DNA from: Pseudomonas sp. UBA4617
GTDB taxonomy: Bacteria; Pseudomonadota; Gammaproteobacteria; Pseudomonadales; Pseudomonadaceae
Assembly: GCF_002386445.1 (NCBI RefSeq)
Contig: NZ_DGIR01000056.1
Span: 1-64,000 of the forward strand
Reading direction: 5' to 3'
DNA length: 64,000 nt
The translations under genes were made by a program, and so were the position numbers. Of this stretch, positions 8,644 to 18,400 are shown one piece after another. Numbering within the stretch: position 1 is the first letter of the stretch; the number at the start of each line of letters is the position of its first letter. Below the pieces are notes generated by a model, which saw only the letters and a list, made by a program, of their open reading frames with translations, had not been told where the DNA came from and did no database searches.

Positions 8644-9405
8644 TCAGATCGCCGTAGCCCCGCCATCCACCGTCAGGCAGTGCCCGGTGGTAAACGCTGC
8701 GCCGTCACTGCACAGGTACAGGACGGCGCTGGCAATCTCCTCGACCTTGCCAATTCGCCCCACCGGGTGCATGGCAGCGGCGAACTCGGCCTTGCGCGGG
8801 TCGGCCTGGTAGGCACGGCGGAACATGTCGGTGTCGATGACCGCCGGGCACACCGCGTTCACACGAATACCCTTCTTGGCATATTCAATGGCAGCCGACT
8901 TGGTCAGGCCGATCACCGCGTGCTTGGAGGCGCTGTAGATGCTCATTTTCGGTGCCGCGCCAAGCCCCGCAACCGAAGCGGTATTGACAATCGCACCAGC
9001 GCCTTGGGCCAGCAGCAGCGGCAGCTGGTAGCGCATGCACAGCCACACGCCTTTGACATTGACGCCCATGATGGCATCGAACTCGGCCTCGCTCCCCTCG
9101 GCCAGGCGGCCCTGCTCGATCTCGATACCGGCATTGTTGAAGGCATAGTCGAGCCGGCCATAGGCGGCAATCAGGCGTTCGTGCAACTGGCGCACCTCGG
9201 CGTCGCGGGTGACGTCACACGCAATGAACAGCGCCTCGCCACCCGCCGCACGGATCAACGCCACGGTGGCCTCGCCGCCGGCCGGATCGAGGTCGGCCAG
9301 CACCACCTTCAGGCCCGCCTGGGCGAATGCCAGGGCGGTTGCCCGGCCGATGCCGGCGGCACCGCCGGTGACCAGGGCGACCTGGCCGGAAAAGGTCATG
9401 CTCAT
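8644..9405 (-). CDS. SDR-family oxidoreductase
   Basis: This 253-residue classical short-chain dehydrogenase has the cofactor motif TGGAAGIGRA near residues 12-21, the NNAG stretch and the catalytic Tyr157-x3-Lys161 (YSASK). The acidic residue in VVLADLDP after the second strand suggests NAD(H) preference. The C-terminus TGHCLTVDGGATAI is typical of the FabG/glucose-dehydrogenase-like branch. The start at 9405 is chosen for its aggag site; an in-frame ATG at 9477 would add 24 residues with no match to the family. It is divergent from the CurA-like gene. The substrate is unknown. Confidence 0.92.
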   Translation of the reverse strand: MSMTFSGQVALVTGGAAGIGRATALAFAQAGLKVVLADLDPAGGEATVALIRAAGGEALFIACDVTRDAEVRQLHERLIAAYGRLDYAFNNAGIEIEQGRLAEGSEAEFDAIMGVNVKGVWLCMRYQLPLLLAQGAGAIVNTASVAGLGAAPKMSIYSASKHAVIGLTKSAAIEYAKKGIRVNAVCPAVIDTDMFRRAYQADPRKAEFAAAMHPVGRIGKVEEIASAVLYLCSDGAAFTTGHCLTVDGGATAI

Positions 9406-9580
9406 CGCGTGCTCCTGAGAGTACTGGGTGGGGTCCAGAGCATAGTCAGCCAGCACCCGGCCGGGCAGCATCATCACCCCTCCGGTTGGGCTACCATGCT
9501 TGTCAGTGATGTTACGGACCTGCCTACATCAACAGGGTAGATTGGATGCCTAACCTCCACACCGCCCACAAGGACCTGCC

Positions 9581-10582
9581 ATGACCCAGACCAACCGTCG
9601 CTTCCTGCTCGCCAAACGCCCGGTCGGCGCCGTGCGCCGTGATGACTTCAGCTTCGAGACGGTTCCCGTCGAACAACCCGGCGAAGGCCAGGTATTGGTG
9701 CGCAACCTGTATTTGTCGCTGGACCCGGCCATGCGCGGCTGGATGAACGAAGGCAAGTCGTACATCCCCCCCGTGGCGCTGGGCCAGGTGATGCGAGCGC
9801 TGGGTGTTGGCGAGGTGGTCGCCTCCAACCACCCCGCTTTCAAGGCGGGCGACCATGTTAGCGGCGCCCTTGGCGTGCAGGACTACTTCACTGGCGATGC
9901 CCAGGGCCTGCACAAGATCGACCCCAGCCTGGCCCCCCTGCCCCGCTACCTGTCGGCACTGGGCATGACTGGCATGACCGCCTACTTCGCCCTGCTGGAA
10001 GTCGGCCAGCCCAAGGCCGGCGACACAGTGGTGATTTCTGGTGCGGCTGGCGCGGTGGGCAGCATTGTCGGACAGATCGCCAGGATCAAAGGCTGCCGTG
10101 TGGTCGGCATTGCCGGCGGGGCCGAGAAATGTCAGTACCTGAAAGACGAACTGGGCTTTGACGGGGTGATCGACTACAAGGCCGAAGAAGTGCTGGCCGG
10201 CCTCAAGCGCGAATGTCCCAAAGGCGTGGATGTATATTTCGACAACGTGGGTGGCGACATCCTCGACGCCGTGCTGACCCGCATCAACTTCAAGGCACGC
10301 ATCGTGATTTGCGGCGCGATCAGCCAGTACAACAACAAGGAGGCAGTGAAAGGCCCGGCCAACTACCTGTCACTGCTGGTCAATCGCGCACGCATGGAAG
10401 GCTTTGTGGTAATGGACCATGCCAAGGACTATGGCAAGGCCGCGCAGGAGATTGCCGGGTGGCTGGCCAGTGGGAAGGTGAAGAGCAAGGAAGATGTAGT
10501 GGAGGGGTTGGAGACCTTCCCCGAGACGCTGCTGAAGCTGTTCAGTGGCGAGAACTTTGGCAAGTTGGTGCTGAAGGTTTGA
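9581..10582 (+). CDS. NADP-dependent MDR-family oxidoreductase (CurA-like)
   Basis: This 333-residue zinc-independent medium-chain reductase belongs to the leukotriene B4 12-hydroxydehydrogenase/curcumin-reductase family. Family marks are LDPAMRGWM, GMTGMTAYF and the nucleotide loop SGAAGAVGSIVGQIA. The following GCRVVGIAGGAEKC positions a lysine region for NADPH, and YFDNVGGDILD is conserved. It probably reduces the C=C bond of alpha,beta-unsaturated ketones. The start is supported by an aggac site and by the typical MTQTNRRFLLAKRP beginning. A stem-loop follows at 10637. Confidence 0.93.
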   Translation: MTQTNRRFLLAKRPVGAVRRDDFSFETVPVEQPGEGQVLVRNLYLSLDPAMRGWMNEGKSYIPPVALGQVMRALGVGEVVASNHPAFKAGDHVSGALGVQDYFTGDAQGLHKIDPSLAPLPRYLSALGMTGMTAYFALLEVGQPKAGDTVVISGAAGAVGSIVGQIARIKGCRVVGIAGGAEKCQYLKDELGFDGVIDYKAEEVLAGLKRECPKGVDVYFDNVGGDILDAVLTRINFKARIVICGAISQYNNKEAVKGPANYLSLLVNRARMEGFVVMDHAKDYGKAAQEIAGWLASGKVKSKEDVVEGLETFPETLLKLFSGENFGKLVLKV

Positions 10583-10636
10583 TTGCGGGGTTGGGCCTGT
10601 AGGTTTAGGGCTTGGGCGGTTTTGCGCCTGGTAGAT

Positions 10637-10660
10637 CGAGCGCCGCGCTGGCGGCGCTCG
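10637..10660. terminator. Strong hairpin between convergent curA-like gene and pyrF
   Basis: A perfect ten-base-pair GC-rich stem (cgagcgccgc / gcggcgctcg) with a gctg loop, followed by gttt. The T-tract is short, so it could be a REP-derived hairpin used as a bidirectional terminator. Confidence 0.55.
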
Positions 10661-10708
10661 GTTTCGCCGGCACTACGGCGCTCAAGGCGAGCACCTCAGG
10701 CAGGCAAC

Positions 10709-11410
10709 TTACCCACGAATCTCCGCCACCACCGCGGCCAGCGCCTGCGCCGGGTCGGCGGCCTGGCTGATCGGCCGGCCGATCACCAGGTAATCCGAAC
10801 CGGCATCCAGCGCCTGGCGCGGGGTGAGGATACGGCGCTGGTCATCCTGCGCACTGCCCGCCGGGCGAATGCCCGGGGTGACCAATTGCAGCGACGGGTG
10901 CGCTGCCTTCAGCGCCGGGGCCTCCAGCGCCGAGCACACCAAGCCGTCCATGCCAGCCTTCTCGGCCAGCGCCGCCAGGCGCAGCACCTGCTCCTGCGGG
11001 TCGATATCCAGGCCGATACCGGCCAGGTCTTCACGCTCCATGCTGGTCAGCACGGTCACGCCAATCAGCAACGGCTGCGGGCCGCTGCGCTTGGCCAGCT
11101 CCTCACGGCAGGCCGCCATCATGCGCAGGCCACCGGAGCAATGCACGTTGACCATCCATACGCCCATCTCGGCCGCTGCCTTCACCGCCATTGCGGTGGT
11201 ATTGGGGATGTCATGGAACTTGAGGTCCAGGAACACTTCGAAACCCTTGTCGCACAGGGTTTCGACAATGCCCGAAGCGCTGCTGGTGAACAGCTCCTTG
11301 CCGACCTTGACCCGGCACAGCGCAGGGTCAAGCTGGTCAGCCAGCTTCAGGGCGGCCTCACGGGTAGGGAAATCCAGGGCGACGATCAGGGGCGTCTGGC
11401 AGGCGGACAT
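10709..11410 (-). CDS. pyrF: Orotidine 5'-phosphate decarboxylase
   Basis: Catalyses the last step of UMP synthesis, OMP to UMP plus CO2. The 233-residue protein carries the family signature FLDLKFHDIPNT with catalytic Lys64. It also has the VALDF first strand, the KVGKEL strand and the phosphate-binding TPGIRP and VIGRPI loops. The start at 11410 (MSACQTPL) matches the family beginning; an ATG at 11446 would add twelve unlikely residues. It is transcribed alone, divergent from the small DUF2897 gene. Confidence 0.96.
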   Translation of the reverse strand: MSACQTPLIVALDFPTREAALKLADQLDPALCRVKVGKELFTSSASGIVETLCDKGFEVFLDLKFHDIPNTTAMAVKAAAEMGVWMVNVHCSGGLRMMAACREELAKRSGPQPLLIGVTVLTSMEREDLAGIGLDIDPQEQVLRLAALAEKAGMDGLVCSALEAPALKAAHPSLQLVTPGIRPAGSAQDDQRRILTPRQALDAGSDYLVIGRPISQAADPAQALAAVVAEIRG

Positions 11411-11490
11411 GGCAGGGTCTCTTGGCAAGTCGAAAACGGCGCGCATTGTAAACGAACTGGCGCAGGCTTTGGGGCCCGCGGGTCACGGAA

Positions 11491-11519
11491 TTGGCCCGGG
11501 ACGGCCTGGCTCCTATAAT
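11491..11519 (+). promoter_or_regulatory. Sigma-70-type promoter for the DUF2897 gene
   Basis: ttggcc at 11491-11496 and a perfect tataat at 11514-11519 are separated by 17 bases. The predicted transcript starts near 11526 and gives a leader of about 65 bases before the gene at 11592. Confidence 0.7.
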
Positions 11520-11591
11520 TGAACCAACGGAACGGGTAATTGCTCAAAATTCGTACAAGCGCTGCCCCTCATCGGTAAAGGAGAACGACAC

Positions 11592-11759
11592 ATGCCCTGG
11601 TATGCCTGGCTGATACTCATCATAGCCCTCGGCTCTATCGTTGGCGGGCTGATGCTGCTGCGCGACACGGCCAAGAAGCTGCCGCTGACCGAGGAGCAGC
11701 TGCGCAAGGTGCACGAGCGCAATGCCGAAGCGGATGCCAAGGATGCACAGGATCGCTGA
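11592..11759 (+). CDS. Small DUF2897-family membrane peptide
   Basis: A 55-residue peptide with one hydrophobic helix near the N-terminus (residues 3-23, ending at LMLLRD) and a charged helical tail (LTEEQLRKVHERN). The ATG is preceded by an aaaggaga ribosome site and a near-consensus promoter at 11491. This architecture and length match DUF2897, a small family found in Pseudomonas and relatives with no known function. The downstream 240 bases are non-coding and contain an inverted repeat. Confidence 0.82.
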   Translation: MPWYAWLILIIALGSIVGGLMLLRDTAKKLPLTEEQLRKVHERNAEADAKDAQDR

Positions 11760-11883
11760 AGACCAAAGCCAATGGACTGAAAGCCCGACGTGTCAGATAG
11801 CACTTTGACGCGCTGTGCAGGTAAAAATAACTCCTTGTTTTCCCTGATATTTATTGCCTGTGCTTTGCACCCTGCCACGACAA

Positions 11884-11927
11884 AAGGCCGCTCCTGCAAA
11901 AGAATGATCCATTACGAGAGCGGCCTT
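11884..11927. repeat. REP-like inverted repeat
   Basis: Perfect ten-base arms (aaggccgctc / gagcggcctt) are separated by 24 bases. The left arm with its flank (aaggccgctcctgca) is nearly identical to the elements at 61021 and 61104 (aaggccgctcctaca), so these form a second REP family in the window. Confidence 0.65.
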
Positions 11928-11999
11928 GCACCGGACTGGCTTGTAAAGCGGCCTGAGGTTAAAGGCAACCTCAACGCAACAGCCGCCTCCCCCTTCCGC

Positions 12000-12335
12000 T
12001 TACTTCACCGTCAGCTTGTCCCGATTCCGCTCCAGCAGTGCGTTGCCAATGCCCTTGATCTCAAGCAGCTCATCCACCGAGGCGAAGGGCCCATTGGCCT
12101 CCCGATAGGCCACGATGGCCTCGGCCTTGGCCTTACCAATGCCATTCAGCTCCTTCTGCAAAACCGCTGCATCAGCCGTGTTCAGGTCCAGCCGCTGCGG
12201 CTGCTGGGCCTGATGCTCACTGACCATGGGTACCGGCTCGGGCGTTGCCGTTGCGCTGGCGGGGGCCGCGCTGACGGAAAAGGACAGGCTGGCGAACAGG
12301 GGCAGCAAAAGGTACGACAGTACGTTGTTACGCAT
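12000..12335 (-). CDS. ComEA-like helix-hairpin-helix protein
   Basis: This 111-residue protein has a likely Sec signal peptide (residues 1 to about 25, cleavage near SVSAAPA) and a C-terminal domain of two helix-hairpin-helix motifs (LNGIGKAKAEAIVAYR and EIKGIGNALLERNRDKL). It is probably a periplasmic DNA-binding protein related to ComEA, which handles incoming DNA during transformation. In pseudomonads this gene conventionally marks one border of the O-antigen locus next to wbpM; here it is more than 20 kb from the WbpM-type gene. The start at 12335 has a good aaggag site. Confidence 0.9.
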   Translation of the reverse strand: MRNNVLSYLLLPLFASLSFSVSAAPASATATPEPVPMVSEHQAQQPQRLDLNTADAAVLQKELNGIGKAKAEAIVAYREANGPFASVDELLEIKGIGNALLERNRDKLTVK

Positions 12336-13027
12336 GGTGAACACTCCTTGGGTTGGTCTTTTCCAGCAGCCGCTCTCCTTCGGCTGCGTAATCAACCCTA
12401 GCGGTTGTTCGATAATGCAAACAGGTTAGCGCGTGGGTTATTCGTTACTGAATCCGACAATAAACAAACCAAGTTCGACCACTGCAAAAACAATGGCATT
12501 ACGCCATATTTCCGGTTAACTTCATGAAACCGGTGCGATGGCAAATCGCCTGCAGTTAAATTCTCGTTTAACCACCGTTTCATTCAGTCCAAAAGCCGTT
12601 GCTTTTCCTACAACCCTTATCGGTTAAGGCTTCCATCCATTCGTCGTATGTTTTCGTCGTATCAACCTTATTGGCATGATGCCTGAATAACATCAAACAA
12701 TCGTTTTTCCTGATTTAACCTAACAGAATTGGATCCAATTATCCGATAGCAATGGCCAATTTCCTACACAAGAAGGAAAAAAACGTGCCAGAGAGGGTGT
12801 CACAGAGATGACGAAATGATAAATTTGCGTTCATTGGACGACCGCCACGCTTGAAGGATCCGAGCTCAGATGAATTTTTCTTCATGCCCCTCCAGGCTTC
12901 CAGTTCGCTTCGGCGTGCATGGAGTAGCCCAGGCCACCCCCCTTGGCCGTTTTGTGTAACACCCTCGAGCTTCACCCGTAGCACCCGATCCAACCGCCTT
13001 TACCCCCATACACAGAAGACCGTCGCC
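12336..13027. promoter_or_regulatory. 692-base AT-rich divergent regulatory region
   Basis: No convincing gene is present. The region is clearly more AT-rich than its flanks and separates comEA (minus strand) from the wecB operon (plus strand). It contains four ggttaa hexamers (plus strand at 12514 and 12622, inverted at 12568 and 12715). There is a ccggtt/aaccgg inverted repeat at 12512-12533 and a direct repeat ttcgtcgtat at 12640 and 12653. A small hairpin gcagccg/cggctgc lies at about 12367. It is a likely promoter and silencing region (MvaT-type proteins prefer such DNA). No JUMPstart/ops element was found. Confidence 0.6.
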
Positions 13028-14170
13028 GTGCCCCTCAAGACCCTCACTGTATTCGGCACCCGCCCAGAAGCCATCAAGATGGCCCCGCTGGCCCTCAACC
13101 TTGCCCAAGATGCCCGTTTTGAGTCGCGCGTCTGCGTCACTGGCCAGCACCGCCAGATGCTCGACCAGGTATTGGAGCTGTTCGAGATCTCGCCCGCCTA
13201 TGACTTGAACATCATGAAGCCAGGCCAGGATCTGACCGATGTGACCACTGCCATCCTGCAGGGCCTCAAGCCCGTCCTGGCCGAATTCAAACCCGACGTG
13301 GTGCTGGTCCACGGCGACACCGCAACAACCTTGGCCACCAGCCTGGCCGCCTACTACCAGCAAATTCCTATCGCTCACGTAGAAGCTGGCCTGCGGACCG
13401 GCAACCTGTATTCGCCCTGGCCGGAAGAAGGCAACCGCCGCCTGACCGGTGCCCTGGCCGCCCTGCATTTCGCACCAACCTCCACTTCGCAGGACAACCT
13501 GCTGAAAGAAGGCATCGACGCCGCGGCCATTCATACCACCGGCAACACCGTGATCGACGCGTTGCTGGAAGTGGTGCGCAAGCTGGAAAGCCCCCAGCTG
13601 AAAAGCCAGTTCGAAACCCGGTTCAGCTTCCTTAACCCGCAGCGCCGCATGGTGCTGGTCACCGGCCACCGCCGCGAAAACTTCGGGGGTGGCTTCGAGC
13701 GCATCTGCCAGGCCTTGGTACAAACCGCGCGTCAATTCCCTGACGTGGACATCGTTTACCCGGTGCATCTCAACCCCAACGTACGCGAGCCAGTCAACCG
13801 GCTGTTGGCTGATGTCAGCAACATTCATCTGATCGAGCCACTGGATTACCTGCCGTTCGTCTACCTGATGACCCGCTCGTACCTGATCCTGACCGACTCC
13901 GGTGGCATTCAGGAAGAAGCCCCTGCGCTGGGCAAGCCGGTACTGGTGATGCGCGATACCACCGAGCGCCCTGAAGCCGTCGCCGCCGGTACCGTCAAGC
14001 TGGTCGGCACCGACGTCGAGTCGATCACCGAGCACCTGGCGAAACTGCTAACCGACGATGCGACCTATCGCGAGATGAGCTTTGCCCATAACCCCTACGG
14101 CGATGGAAAAGCGTGCGCGCGAATCCTCGACGCACTCTCCGCTTTCTCTAACCCCAAGGACGCTGCATGA
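13028..14170 (+). CDS. wecB: UDP-N-acetylglucosamine 2-epimerase (non-hydrolysing)
   Basis: Interconverts UDP-GlcNAc and UDP-ManNAc in the cytosol, supplying the WecC dehydrogenase. The 380-residue protein begins TVFGTRPEAIKMAPL and shows VHGDTATTLA, HVEAGLRTGN, GHRRENFG and DSGGIQEEAP, all conserved in the family. The GTG at 13028 is chosen because family members begin a few residues before TVFGTRPEA. An in-frame ATG at 12851 would add 59 residues of poor quality. It overlaps wecC by four bases (ATGA), so the pair is translationally coupled. Confidence 0.93.
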   Translation: MPLKTLTVFGTRPEAIKMAPLALNLAQDARFESRVCVTGQHRQMLDQVLELFEISPAYDLNIMKPGQDLTDVTTAILQGLKPVLAEFKPDVVLVHGDTATTLATSLAAYYQQIPIAHVEAGLRTGNLYSPWPEEGNRRLTGALAALHFAPTSTSQDNLLKEGIDAAAIHTTGNTVIDALLEVVRKLESPQLKSQFETRFSFLNPQRRMVLVTGHRRENFGGGFERICQALVQTARQFPDVDIVYPVHLNPNVREPVNRLLADVSNIHLIEPLDYLPFVYLMTRSYLILTDSGGIQEEAPALGKPVLVMRDTTERPEAVAAGTVKLVGTDVESITEHLAKLLTDDATYREMSFAHNPYGDGKACARILDALSAFSNPKDAA

Positions 14171-15429
14171 GCTTCAACAAGATTTCTGTCGTAGGCCTGG
14201 GCTATATCGGCCTGCCAACCGCTGCCGTTTTCGCCGCCCGCAAGAAGCACGTGATCGGTATCGATGTGAACCAGCATGCGGTCGACACGATCAACCGCGG
14301 CGAAATCCATATCGTCGAGCCTGAATTGGACATGGTGGTACATGCTGCCGTCACCGAAGGCTACCTGCGCGCCTCTACCGTTCCGGAAGCAGCCGACGCT
14401 TTCCTGATTGCCGTGCCAACCCCGTTCATGGATCACCACCAGCCGGACCTGAGCTATATCGAGTCCGCCAGCAAGGCCATTGCGCCAGTGCTGAAGAAGG
14501 GTGACCTGGTTATCCTCGAATCCACCTCGCCGGTCGGCGCTACCGAGCAGATGGCCTTCTGGCTGGCCCAGGCCCGCCCGGACCTGAGCTTCCCGCAAAC
14601 TCACGGTGAAGATTCCGACATCCGCGTGGCCCACTGCCCTGAGCGCGTATTGCCAGGCCATGTGCTGCGCGAACTGGTGGAAAACGACCGGATCATCGGC
14701 GGCATGACCGCGAAGTGCTCGGAAGCGGCCGTGCGCCTGTACCGCACCTTCGTTGAGGGTGAGTGCATCGTCACCAACGCGCGCACTGCCGAAATGTGCA
14801 AGCTGACCGAAAACAGCTTCCGTGATGTGAACATCGCCTTCGCCAACGAATTGTCGATCATCTGCGACAAGCTGGACATCGACGTGTGGGAGCTGATTCG
14901 CCTGGCCAACCACCACCCGCGCGTCAATATCCTGCAGCCTGGTCCTGGCGTGGGCGGCCACTGCATTGCCGTCGACCCTTGGTTCATCGTCAGCCAGACC
15001 CCGGAGCAGGCGCGCCTGATCCGCACCGCCCGCGTGGTCAACGACAGCAAGCCCGAATGGGTGATCGACAAGGTCAAGATGGCCCTGGCCAACTTCCTCA
15101 TCAAGAACCCGAGCAAATCGGCCCAGCAAGTGAAAATCGCCTGCTACGGCCTGGCCTTCAAGGCCGACATCGACGACCTGCGCGAAAGCCCGGCGCTGAG
15201 CATCGCCGAGCGCCTGGGCAACGAGCTGGAAGCCACCCTGCAACTGGTCGAGCCGAACATCGAAGCCCTGCCGCAGCGCCTGGCGCGCCACGCGCACGTG
15301 GAATTCGACTATGCGCAGGACAGCGCAGACATTCACGTACTGCTGGTGAAACACCGCGAGTTCCGCGGCACCTTCAACGTGCGTGACGCAGCATTCGTGA
15401 TCGACGCCGCTGGCGTTACCCAGGCTTGA
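14167..15429 (+). CDS. wecC: UDP-N-acetyl-D-mannosamine dehydrogenase
   Basis: Oxidises UDP-ManNAc at C6 to UDP-ManNAcA (an aminouronic acid) using two NAD+. The 420-residue protein has the N-terminal Rossmann motif GLGYIGLPTA, the VPTPF strand, STSPVGATEQ, and the catalytic Cys266 in GVGGHCIAVDPWF. The C-terminal nucleotide-binding domain contains CYGLAFKADIDDLRESPA. With the coupled wecB it provides a complete two-step route to UDP-ManNAcA. In other bacteria this sugar enters enterobacterial common antigen, capsules or O-antigen; no wecA, wecG or wecF partner is in this operon. Confidence 0.94.
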   Translation: MSFNKISVVGLGYIGLPTAAVFAARKKHVIGIDVNQHAVDTINRGEIHIVEPELDMVVHAAVTEGYLRASTVPEAADAFLIAVPTPFMDHHQPDLSYIESASKAIAPVLKKGDLVILESTSPVGATEQMAFWLAQARPDLSFPQTHGEDSDIRVAHCPERVLPGHVLRELVENDRIIGGMTAKCSEAAVRLYRTFVEGECIVTNARTAEMCKLTENSFRDVNIAFANELSIICDKLDIDVWELIRLANHHPRVNILQPGPGVGGHCIAVDPWFIVSQTPEQARLIRTARVVNDSKPEWVIDKVKMALANFLIKNPSKSAQQVKIACYGLAFKADIDDLRESPALSIAERLGNELEATLQLVEPNIEALPQRLARHAHVEFDYAQDSADIHVLLVKHREFRGTFNVRDAAFVIDAAGVTQA

Positions 15430-15442
15430 TGGACCGAACCGC

Positions 15443-18400
15443 ATGAACAACCCCACGCTTGAGACCCCTACCGTGAACACTGAGCTGCCTTCACCTTTGG
15501 CCGACATTCATGACCGCGTGATGGAAGCCTACTACGGCAAGCTGGGGGATCAGTTCATGCGCGAAACGCAGTCCCGCATCCACTGGATCTGCGCCCAGGT
15601 CAAAGGGCGTCGGATCCTGGATGTCGGTTGCTCGCAGGGCATCGTGCCCCTGCTGCTGGCACGGGAAGGCTGCCAGGTCATCGGTGTGGACACCAGCCCC
15701 CAGGCCATCGAAGAAGCCAAGGGCTACTTGTCCGCCGAACCGGCCCATATCCAGCAGAACGTCACGTACATCAATTCAGACTTCCTCGCGCTGGACACGC
15801 TCGAGGTTGAACCGGACACCGTCGTCATCAGTGAAGTGCTCGAACATCTGGTACGCCCGGAACTGTTCGTTGAAAAAGCCCATGAGCTGCTCAAGCAGGG
15901 TGGCCGGTTGGTGATCACCGTGCCGTTCGGGGTCAATGAGTTCATTGACCACAAACACACGTTCTACCTGATGGAACCGTTCCGGCTGCTGGCCGAGCAT
16001 CTGCAAATCATCGAAGTGAAGATGCTTGGCAAATGGCTGGGTATCGTTGCGGTGAAGAGCGAAACGCACAAGCCAGGCGTTATCGACTCGCTGGCTATCG
16101 AACGCGTGCGTGAGCTTGAAAAAGCCTTCGAATCCATCGAGCGCGCTTTGCGTGGAAATCTTGGTGCGATCGCTAAGCAACTGGAAGATACGAACAGAAA
16201 GTATCGTACCGCCAACGAGCAGATTGCCCAGCTCAAGACCGAAGCCCAGAAGGCTGAAGCGCTTTCCAGACAGCTACAAAACCGCGATGCCGACCTTGCG
16301 GCACTGCAACAGTCCAGTGCGCGCAGTATTCAAGAGCTCAATGAAGTACTCAATTCGCTCAGGGCCGAGTTGAGCGAGGCGAATGAAAAGGCCCTCGCTA
16401 CTGCCCAGCAGTGTGCTCAATTGGAACAGCAAAACGCCGTAACCAACGACCTGCTGGGACAGCGGAATCAGGAACTGGAGACTCTGCAGCAGTACCTCCG
16501 CAACCTTGAAAAACAACTGTCTTGCGCAAACCAGCAGCGTGTTGCGGCTGAAGGACTGGCAGCAGCATCCTCCGAGCAACTGCTGCAGGCCCGCCAGATC
16601 AACGACGGACAGGTAGAAACCATCACCAGACTTCGTGCGCAGCAAGCCGCCTTGCAAGCCAGGCTGGAAAATCAGTTGCAAGCGACCACTGAGCTGCGGA
16701 CTCAGGCCGAGCAAACCAATGCTGGCCACATAGATACCATCACCGCCCTTCGTGCTCAACAGGCAGCGCTGAAAGCTGCCCTCGAAAGCCAGCGGCAAAT
16801 GTCAGCCGCAACGCAGGCCGAGGCAGAGCAGGCAATGAGCCAGCTGCGAAACGCGAGCAATCAGGAGATTGCCGAAAAAGATGAGTGCATCACTACGCTG
16901 CGCATGCGCCAAGCGGAATTGGAAGCCGAACTTGAAAGCGAGTTGGAGTATATGAACGAATTGCAGGCCCAAACCCAACGGGCCGACGCTGCACAGGCCG
17001 AAACCATTGCCCTGTTGAAAGCACGTCAAGCCGAGCTGGAGGGCCAGTTGCAGGCTATGAGCGAAACACAGGCACGCAGCGAGCGTGAGCATGCCGCCCA
17101 AGCCAACACCATCAATACCTTGGTGGAGGTGCGCAATGGCCTGGAGGAGCAATTGCATGTACTGATGCAGGCAAGCACCCAAGCACAACAAGCCCAGGCA
17201 GAACAGGCAGAAACCATTGCCTTGCTGAATCAGGCAAAAGATGAGTTGGTCGAACAGCTGGCACTCGAAACTGCCAGTCGCCAGGCCGCGGAAGCGAGCC
17301 TGGCGGCTACCAATGAACAATGGCAGGTCCTGCGGATGCAGCTGGAAAGCGAGCTGAACTCGTCAAAAGCAGGCTTGGGCGCCGCAAATATGAAGTACCG
17401 TGCCCTGAGCAGTGAACAGATTCCGCAACTGAAGGCCAACCTCAATCAGTTGCTGGAGCGCAGCGCGGCACAACAGCGCAAGATCGACGAGCTCAACGCA
17501 AATCTGGAGCGTGCCAACACGCAACGCCATCTGGCTGAACAGCGGCTGGTCAAGACACGTGCCAGCATGACTTACCAGCTCGGCTACCAAATAAAGAACA
17601 GCGCCACTTCATTGAGCGGCCTGGTAAAACTGCCAGTGCGCTTGTTACGTCTCTACCGCAAAGCCAACCAGCAACGCCAGCAGAGTGAACAGAAACGTAT
17701 TGCCAGCGAACCGCTGAAGGCCCTGCTGCCGCCAGCGCCAGTCGTCCAGGATGAGAATTACCTGAAACTGCCAGAAGCCTTGGAGACCAGCGCACAAAGC
17801 CGCTCTGCGCTGTTACGCCAGGCCGATCAGCCGGTAAGCCGCCTGAAAATGGCCTGCGTGATGGACGAATTCACCTTCGGCTCCTATCGCTACGAATGCG
17901 ACCTGATGCAGCTCACCCCGAACAACTGGAAAGCAGAACTTGAAGCTTTCCGCCCGGAACTGCTGTTCATCGAATCAGCCTGGCGTGGCAAGGATGATCT
18001 GTGGGGCAGCAAGGTTGGCCATAACAGCCAGGAACTGCAGGACATCCTCACCTGGTGCCGTCAGAACAAGGTGCCCACCGTGTTCTGGAACAAGGAGGAT
18101 CCCGTTCATTTCGAGACCTTCCTGACCACCGCCAAGCAGTTCGACCATGTGTTCACCACCGATATCGACTGCATTCATCGCTATAAAGGCGCTCTCGGTC
18201 ACGAGCGTGTCTACCTGCTGCCTTTTGCCTGCCAGCCCGCGCTGCATAACCCGATCGAACTGTACAAGCGCAAAGACGCCTTCTGTTTCGCTGGCGCCTA
18301 CTATGCTCGTTACCCGGAGCGCACCCGTGACCTGGGCAACTTCGTTTGCGAGTTGCCGAAGTTCCGTCCGCTGGAAATTTTCGACCGAAACTTCGGTAAG

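Noticed and set aside
10637..10660. Small structured RNA in the gap between the CurA-like gene and pyrF
   Set aside because: Only one simple hairpin is present; a terminator or REP relic explains it.
12851..13027. N-terminal extension of wecB by 59 residues
   Set aside because: The extension is low quality (rich in Ser, Pro and Arg) and precedes the normal family start.
12336..13027. Search for a JUMPstart/ops antitermination element
   Set aside because: No match to ggcggtagcgtg was found on either strand in this region.
12866..15507. Long minus-strand frames (389 and 470 codons)
   Set aside because: They are antisense to wecB and wecC, which match their families over the full length.
16607..17320. 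Repeated DNA that might suggest a CRISPR or tandem-repeat array
   Set aside because: The repeats follow codons of a coiled coil, are imperfect, and have no uniform spacers.
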